The position numbers were made by a program, and so were the translations under genes. Positions 59,383 to 64,000 of a DNA stretch of 64,000 nt are shown here, in pieces (position 1 is the stretch's first letter; each line of letters opens with the position of its first letter). Origin of the DNA: Paenibacillus sp. PvR098 (lineage in GTDB: Bacteria > Bacillota > Bacilli > Paenibacillales > NBRC-103111). The DNA lies in contig NZ_JAFIBU010000001.1 of assembly GCF_017833255.1 (NCBI RefSeq), forward strand, positions 3,838,501 to 3,902,500, in the 5' to 3' direction. The notes beneath the pieces are model-generated. The model did not search any database. It was not told the DNA's origin and was given only the letters and a program-made list of their open reading frames with translations.

Positions 59383-59432
59383 TTTTACGTAAAAGGAGCT
59401 AATCCCAATGGATCAGCTCCTTTTACGTAAAA
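59383..59432 (-). terminator. Second bidirectional terminator, before dctA
   Basis: TTTTACGTAAAAGGAGCT (59383-59400) pairs perfectly with AGCTCCTTTTACGTAAAA (59415-59432). It lies 21 bp past the stop of the minus-strand dctA gene. Confidence 0.9.
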
Positions 59433-59452
59433 ACAATTAGCTTGGATAAAAT

Positions 59453-60757
59453 TTAGACCGATTTGGGTACATTAGTCTGAATAGAAGGTGTTCCTTCCAC
59501 CGCTTGTTCAGTAACGGTTTCGGGCTGCCCGCCCGGGTGAAATTCATTCTCCGATTTAGCGACGATGACAGTGGCTACACCGTTGCCGATCAAATTCGTA
59601 ATGGCACGCGCTTCCGACATGAATCTGTCGACGCCGAGCAGCAGGGCCATACCCGCCAGAGGGATGGAAGGAAAGGCGGCCAATGTGGCAGCAAGCGTGA
59701 TGAATCCCGAACCGGTGACGCCTGCAGCACCTTTGGAGGTCACCATCAGTATGCCAAGCAGCGTAAGCTGCTGCAAGATGGTCATTTCAACCCCGGATGC
59801 CTGGGCAACAAACATAGCTGCCATGGACAGGTAAATGGCGGTGCCGTCCAGATTGAACGAGTAGCCGGTAGGAACGACCAATCCGACAACCGATTTGGAA
59901 CAGCCGTATTTCTCAAGCTTATCCATCATGCGTGGCAATGCGGATTCGGATGAAGAAGTGCCGAGCACCAGCATGATTTCTTCTTTAATGTAAGCGATAA
60001 ATTTGAATATGCTGAAGCCGTAATATTTCGTAATTGATCCGAGAACGACAATAATGAAAAAGGCCATCGTAAGATAAACAGAACCCATCAGCTTTCCAAG
60101 AGAGGTAAGCGATTCAATCCCGAATTTGCCGATCGTATACGACATGGCGCCGAAGGCGGCAATGGGGGATACTTTCATGATCATGTTCACGACACCGAAA
60201 AAGGCATGTGAAAGTTTGTCGAACAAATCAATGACCGGCTTGGCTTTCTCTCCCATAGCCGTCAAAGATAAACCGAAGAAGATCGCAAAGAACAGAATCG
60301 GCAGCAGATCACCACCGGCCATCGCGGCGACGACATTATCAGGTACGATGGCGACAAGAAAGTCGACAAAGCCGTGATTGGATTGTTCCGCCGCTTTCTC
60401 CGTAAACGTGGAAATATCGCCGGTCGCCTTGGTAGCATCGATACCGGCACCCGGTTTGACCAGGTTAACGATCACAAGACCGATTGCCAGCGCGATCGTG
60501 GTTACGATCTCGAAATATAAAAGCGCTTTCCCGCCGATACGACCGACTTTTTTCATATCACCCATGTTTGCGATCCCGTGCACGACGGTAAAGAATACAA
60601 TAGGAGCAATAACCATTTTGATCAACTTGATAAAGACATCACCGAGGACCTTTAGTTTTTCACCCGTTTCGGGGAAGAAATGTCCAAGGAGGATGCCCAG
60701 TATGATGGCAATAACGACTTGTACAGTTAAGTTTCTTGGATTGATCCGGAATTTCAT
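59453..60757 (-). CDS. dctA: C4-dicarboxylate transporter DctA (DAACS family)
   Basis: 434 residues; sodium- or proton-coupled importer of succinate, fumarate and malate. Eight membrane helices, a serine-rich re-entrant loop ([14 protein letters not shown]), the motif [22 protein letters not shown] and the late [25 protein letters not shown] region are all typical. ATG 60757 follows a GTGAGG by about 9 nt; the 16 codons upstream (from 60805) have no ribosome binding site. A cre-like site lies 25-38 bp upstream. Just beyond, on the same strand, is dctB, and on the other strand dctS-dctR, so the four genes form the C4-dicarboxylate regulon. Confidence 0.93.
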   Translation of the reverse strand: MKFRINPRNLTVQVVIAIILGILLGHFFPETGEKLKVLGDVFIKLIKMVIAPIVFFTVVHGIANMGDMKKVGRIGGKALLYFEIVTTIALAIGLVIVNLVKPGAGIDATKATGDISTFTEKAAEQSNHGFVDFLVAIVPDNVVAAMAGGDLLPILFFAIFFGLSLTAMGEKAKPVIDLFDKLSHAFFGVVNMIMKVSPIAAFGAMSYTIGKFGIESLTSLGKLMGSVYLTMAFFIIVVLGSITKYYGFSIFKFIAYIKEEIMLVLGTSSSESALPRMMDKLEKYGCSKSVVGLVVPTGYSFNLDGTAIYLSMAAMFVAQASGVEMTILQQLTLLGILMVTSKGAAGVTGSGFITLAATLAAFPSIPLAGMALLLGVDRFMSEARAITNLIGNGVATVIVAKSENEFHPGGQPETVTEQAVEGTPSIQTNVPKSV

Positions 60758-60781
60758 GGGACAAGCCTCACTTTCTTTTTT

Positions 60782-60795
60782 TGAAAACGTTTTTT
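60782..60795 (-). promoter_or_regulatory. cre-like site upstream of dctA
   Basis: TGAAAACGTTTTTT fits the CcpA cre consensus except at the last two positions. It lies just upstream of the dctA start, where a bound CcpA would block initiation or elongation. Confidence 0.5.
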
Positions 60796-60854
60796 CTAGT
60801 CCCAAGTGTATTAGAGAATGCGGATCAAAACAATAATACGGTCATATTGTATGT

Positions 60855-61898
60855 TTAGTACTTTTTGGTCAATGGGAATTCTTTCATTAAGTCTTTCCCG
60901 ATGATTGCGGTAAACTCTTCGTATAGGGGCTCAAAGCGTTCCCTCCAGAGCGCTTTTTCCGCATCGGTAAGTGTCCTAATCTCTAGCAATTGATTTTGAG
61001 ACAGTGTTTGCAGCCGTTTTTCGTGTAATAAGGCTTCCCGGTTGTTCCAATCCGACGTTTCCGCTAACGCTTCTTCAAGAAGCTGCTGTACTTCAGGAGG
61101 CAGTCCCTCCCAGAACTGTTTATTGAATGTGACGATATATCCAAGATAACTGTGGTTGCTTATGGTCATATAACGCTGAACCTGGTACAGTCGTTTGCTG
61201 AGAATATTGGAAATGGTGTTCTCCTGTCCATCGACCCTGCCGGTCTTCAGACTGCGATAGATCTCATTAAAAGGGGTACTCATCGTCGAAGCATTCAGCG
61301 CTTCAAACTGCCGCTTTAACACCGGGCTTGGCTGAATTCGGAATGTCAAGCCTCGAAAGTCTTCAGGCATTCGCATCGGACGGACGTTATTAGTGACTTG
61401 CCGGAAGCCGTTATGCCAGAAGGCGGCCCCCTTCATGCCTTGAGGCTCCAGTGTAGCTAGCAGTCGTTCGCCTAATGCGCCTTGAAGGGCTAGATCCACT
61501 TCCTGTTGATTCCGAAAAAGGAATGGGAGATCCATCACAAGCCATATGGGATCAATCCGGTTCATATTAGAGAACGAGGGAGCGATCATTTGAACATCGT
61601 CGTGTTGAAGGGCAGCAATTTCAGTATCTTCCGTATACAGCATTCCGTTCGGGAACACCTGGACTTCGACCCGGTCTTGCGATTTCTCTTTGACGAGCTG
61701 GGCAAAATGCGCCGCGGCGAGTCCTTTGGGCGTATTCTCGGCGACGACATGGCTAAATTTGATTACAATTCGATCTTTTAGGCCGGTGTACTCCTCATCG
61801 TATGGAAATTCACCTCTGATATCAGGTTGAAAACCGATCAAATATGCGGCAAGCAATCCAAACACAAGAAAGATGCCGATTCCCGCAGCGGTTTTTAT
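60855..61898 (-). CDS. dctB: C4-dicarboxylate-binding protein DctB (TRAP-type DctP fold), AUA start
   Basis: About 347 residues. The N-terminal hydrophobic segment IGIFLVFGLLAAYLIGF is a membrane anchor or signal peptide. The core (IVIKFSHVVAENTPKGLAA, VEVQVFPNGMLYTEDTEIAAL, LKTGRVDGQENTISNI) is a DctP-type solute-binding fold; in B. subtilis the homologue acts as a co-sensor with DctS rather than as part of a transporter. The only strong ribosome binding site, GGAGGTGA (61912-61905), lies 6 nt before an ATA at 61898; the next in-frame GTG (61865) would remove part of the anchor and has no site. The family start MK is restored with ATA, so an AUA start is proposed. Confidence 0.88.
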   Translation of the reverse strand: MKTAAGIGIFLVFGLLAAYLIGFQPDIRGEFPYDEEYTGLKDRIVIKFSHVVAENTPKGLAAAHFAQLVKEKSQDRVEVQVFPNGMLYTEDTEIAALQHDDVQMIAPSFSNMNRIDPIWLVMDLPFLFRNQQEVDLALQGALGERLLATLEPQGMKGAAFWHNGFRQVTNNVRPMRMPEDFRGLTFRIQPSPVLKRQFEALNASTMSTPFNEIYRSLKTGRVDGQENTISNILSKRLYQVQRYMTISNHSYLGYIVTFNKQFWEGLPPEVQQLLEEALAETSDWNNREALLHEKRLQTLSQNQLLEIRTLTDAEKALWRERFEPLYEEFTAIIGKDLMKEFPLTKKY

Positions 61899-61985
61899 GT
61901 GAACTCACCTCCAGGTTATTGCTATTTCAGCCCTATTATTTCACAATGAAATAGAAAAATAAACCGCACGAAAGGACGGGGAAAC

Positions 61986-63587
61986 GTGAATCGGCTTCGC
62001 ATCTACTGGAAAATTATGCTTCTCTCGTTCGGATTGGTCCTTTTTTCCCTTCTGATCGGCGGTATCGTCTTGATCGGCAGCCTCACCCGGCTCAAGGAGG
62101 ATGAACTGAGAAACCGGCTGACGATAACGGCTCAAACGGTCGCTAACCTGCCGGATGTCATCGCAAGCATCGACAATTCCGATGCCGTAGATCATATTGC
62201 TCCGGTAGCGGACAAGATCCGGATATTAAATAATGTTGCCTATATTAGCGTACTCGACATGAACCGTAAGCGGTTGTCCCATCCGTTATCGGATCGCATC
62301 GGAGGAACGTTTGCCGCAGAAGAGGATGATCCAGCGTTCGCCGAGCACACGTATGTTTCTAAGGTGAGAAGCGAATCTGGTGTCGGCCTCCGAGCTTTTG
62401 TACCGGTCATGAACGCCGCGCATGAGCAGGTCGGAGTGGTCGTGGCGGGCGGCTTACTGCCAGGCGTGGATCAGCTAATCCGTGAGGAGAAACGTTCGGT
62501 CGCCGTTACCTCGCTGTTATCGCTGCTGTTCGGTATTTTCGGTTCTGTATTACTGGCACGCCATATCAAGCGGCAGATGTTCAATCTCGAGCCGCAGGAA
62601 ATCGCCAGAATGTTTCGGGAACGTACGGCGGCGTTCCAAGCGATGCACGAGGGGGTCATTGCTATCGACCGAAGTGGAGCCATCACGATTTTCAATGAAC
62701 GCGCCAAACAAATTTTCGGAGTTGGACGCGATGTGACGGGGGTGCCCATCGGCGATGTCATTCCGGAAACCCGGCTGATGGAGGTGCTTGATTCAGGACA
62801 GCCCGCACTGGGCAGAGAACTGAAGTTCGGAGGGACAATCCTATGGAGTAACCTGATCCCGATCCGCGAGACAGGTGATATGGTAGGAGCCATCGGGATA
62901 TTTCAGGACCGGACGGAAGTGACGAGGATGGCCGAAGAACTGACCGGCGTACGTGAGTTTGTTCACGCTCTACGCGCGCAAAATCATGAGCACATGAACA
63001 AAATACACACGGCGGCGGGACTGATTCAGCTTGGCAAACAGGAGGAGGCGCTAAACTACCTATTCGAAATCGCCGAGCAGCAGGAGGAAATCACGCGGTT
63101 TCTGCAGCAGAACTTTGACGATGACGGAGTGGCTGGACTGCTTCTAGGTAAAATCAGCCGCGGTAAGGAGCTTGGCATTGAGCTGCGGTTGGATCCGAAC
63201 AGCAGGCTCAAACGCTTTCCAGAACTTCTTGACCGTCATGACTTCGTACTGCTGTTAGGCAACCTGATCGAAAATGCTTTCGATGCGCTTGTTGCTATGG
63301 AAGCTGAACATAAAGAGGTATATATCAGCATCGAGCAAAATGATGAACTGCTATCCATTGCTGTCGAGGACAACGGTTGCGGCATGTCGAAAGAGACGAT
63401 TGATCGCATGCTGGAGCGCGGTTATTCCACCAAAGACGGAGAGAATCGCGGTATGGGCCTCTATTTGTTGAACGATATTGTAACGAAAGGAAACGGCAAG
63501 TTAATGTGTGACTCCTCGATCGGTTTGGGCACATCGATGGAAATCGTATTTCCGATGAAAGGTGGGAAAGGTGATAATGATGAGTAA
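61986..63587 (+). CDS. dctS: Sensor histidine kinase DctS (CitA/DcuS family)
   Basis: 533 residues. Two membrane helices (about 8-32 and 170-190) enclose an extracytoplasmic PASc-type domain (VAYISVLDMNRKRLSHPLSD) that binds C4-dicarboxylates in this family. A cytosolic PAS (HEGVIAIDRSGAITIFN) follows, then the short dimerisation segment with the phospho-His in LRAQNHEHMNKIH and a HATPase domain (NLIENAFDAL, DNGCGMS, GMGLYL). It acts with DctB and phosphorylates DctR. It is divergently transcribed from dctB and overlaps the dctR start by 8-11 nt. Confidence 0.93.
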   Translation: MNRLRIYWKIMLLSFGLVLFSLLIGGIVLIGSLTRLKEDELRNRLTITAQTVANLPDVIASIDNSDAVDHIAPVADKIRILNNVAYISVLDMNRKRLSHPLSDRIGGTFAAEEDDPAFAEHTYVSKVRSESGVGLRAFVPVMNAAHEQVGVVVAGGLLPGVDQLIREEKRSVAVTSLLSLLFGIFGSVLLARHIKRQMFNLEPQEIARMFRERTAAFQAMHEGVIAIDRSGAITIFNERAKQIFGVGRDVTGVPIGDVIPETRLMEVLDSGQPALGRELKFGGTILWSNLIPIRETGDMVGAIGIFQDRTEVTRMAEELTGVREFVHALRAQNHEHMNKIHTAAGLIQLGKQEEALNYLFEIAEQQEEITRFLQQNFDDDGVAGLLLGKISRGKELGIELRLDPNSRLKRFPELLDRHDFVLLLGNLIENAFDALVAMEAEHKEVYISIEQNDELLSIAVEDNGCGMSKETIDRMLERGYSTKDGENRGMGLYLLNDIVTKGNGKLMCDSSIGLGTSMEIVFPMKGGKGDNDE

Positions 63588-64000
63588 CATAGAGAAACCG
63601 CTTTTTCGTGTGCTGCTGATTGAGGATGATCCTATGGTTCAGGAAGTAAACCGCCATTTTGTGGAGCAGGTGGATGGTTTTCAAGTTGTAGGTATGGCAG
63701 CCAACGGTCTGGAAGGACTTCAGCTGATCGAGCAGTTGAAGCCGGATCTGGTCTTTATTGACATATTCATGCCCACGCTTGACGGGATTGCTACGTTGCA
63801 GCGCATCCGTTCAAAAACGCTTCCAGTCGATGCAATCGTCGTGACGGCGGCGAAGGATACGGAGACTGTGCGTACGATGATGCGCAGCGGAGCGTTTGAT
63901 TACATCATTAAACCTTTCAAGATCGATCGGGTTCGGCAAACGCTGGAGCGATACCGTGCACAGCACGCGGCGCTTAAGCCGGGTGAATCGGTAACACAGG
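63577..64000 (+). CDS. dctR: Response regulator DctR (partial)
   Basis: Cut by the window end after about 141 codons. The receiver domain is complete: VLLIEDDPMVQEVN, phospho-acceptor Asp in VFIDIFMPTLDG, the conserved Thr in VVTAAKD and Lys in YIIKPFKIDRV. The missing C-terminal part should be the helix-turn-helix of the CitB/DctR class. ATG at 63577 or 63580 follows AAAGGTG. It probably activates dctA in response to external dicarboxylates. Confidence 0.9.
   Translation, partial: MMSNIEKPLFRVLLIEDDPMVQEVNRHFVEQVDGFQVVGMAANGLEGLQLIEQLKPDLVFIDIFMPTLDGIATLQRIRSKTLPVDAIVVTAAKDTETVRTMMRSGAFDYIIKPFKIDRVRQTLERYRAQHAALKPGESVTQ

Overview
The window looks like a chromosomal segment of a low-to-mid GC, spore-forming Firmicute, most likely Paenibacillus or a close relative. 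The reasons are strong AGGAGG-type ribosome binding sites, frequent TTG and GTG starts, a sigI-rsgI pair, KinA/KinB-type sporulation kinases, an SLH-anchored giant surface protein, a KhtU/KhtT-type potassium exporter and a B. subtilis-like dctB-dctS-dctR locus. No rRNA, tRNA or CRISPR array was seen.

Layout. 1-14.4 kb is ordinary chromosome: 2-Cys peroxiredoxin, gcvH, a GH15 glucoamylase-like enzyme, a KTSC protein, a zinc-ribbon protein, sigI-rsgI with a candidate SigI promoter, an Fe-S aldo/keto reductase, an M17 aminopeptidase, a membrane protein, a four-PAS histidine kinase and a YuiH-like molybdenum oxidoreductase. 14.4-22.7 kb is a decayed, AT-rich mobile element. It starts at the 3' end of the yuiH-like gene and ends at a second copy of that 3' end plus terminator. 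It holds an intact predicted PD-(D/E)XK nuclease, a truncated large serine recombinase, a frameshifted excisionase-like gene, a frameshifted replication-type gene followed by four helically phased 14-bp sites, a small kinase-like gene, exported proteins and gene fragments. The octamer CACATGTG recurs four times at its module boundaries.

22.7-44.1 kb lies between the second copy and a more degraded third copy. It has a dead serine hydrolase, a hybrid sensor with two different kinase modules, a response regulator and a 2,918-residue exported Kelch/SLH protein. After transposase and integrase scars comes a complete beta-lactam sensing and resistance locus: class A beta-lactamase, MecA-like PBP, BlaR1 and BlaI, with BlaI-type operators on a near-consensus promoter. 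A YebC-family regulator follows.

44.1-64 kb returns to chromosomal functions: a KinB-like kinase; a chemoreceptor behind a cyclic-di-GMP-I riboswitch and terminator; a DJ-1/PfpI protein, glycogen debranching enzyme and AGE-family epimerase cluster; a Rieske dioxygenase alpha/beta plus dehydrogenase operon with a catabolite control site; a KhtU/KhtT antiporter pair; and a C4-dicarboxylate locus (dctA, dctB, dctS, dctR, the last cut by the window end). dctB appears to start at AUA.

The most interesting items are the yuiH-3'-end repeats bounding two insertions, the phased origin-like sites, the uncharacterised nuclease, the mec-like locus outside staphylococci, and the double-kinase sensor next to a giant surface protein. 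All family calls come from reading motifs; no database search was run.
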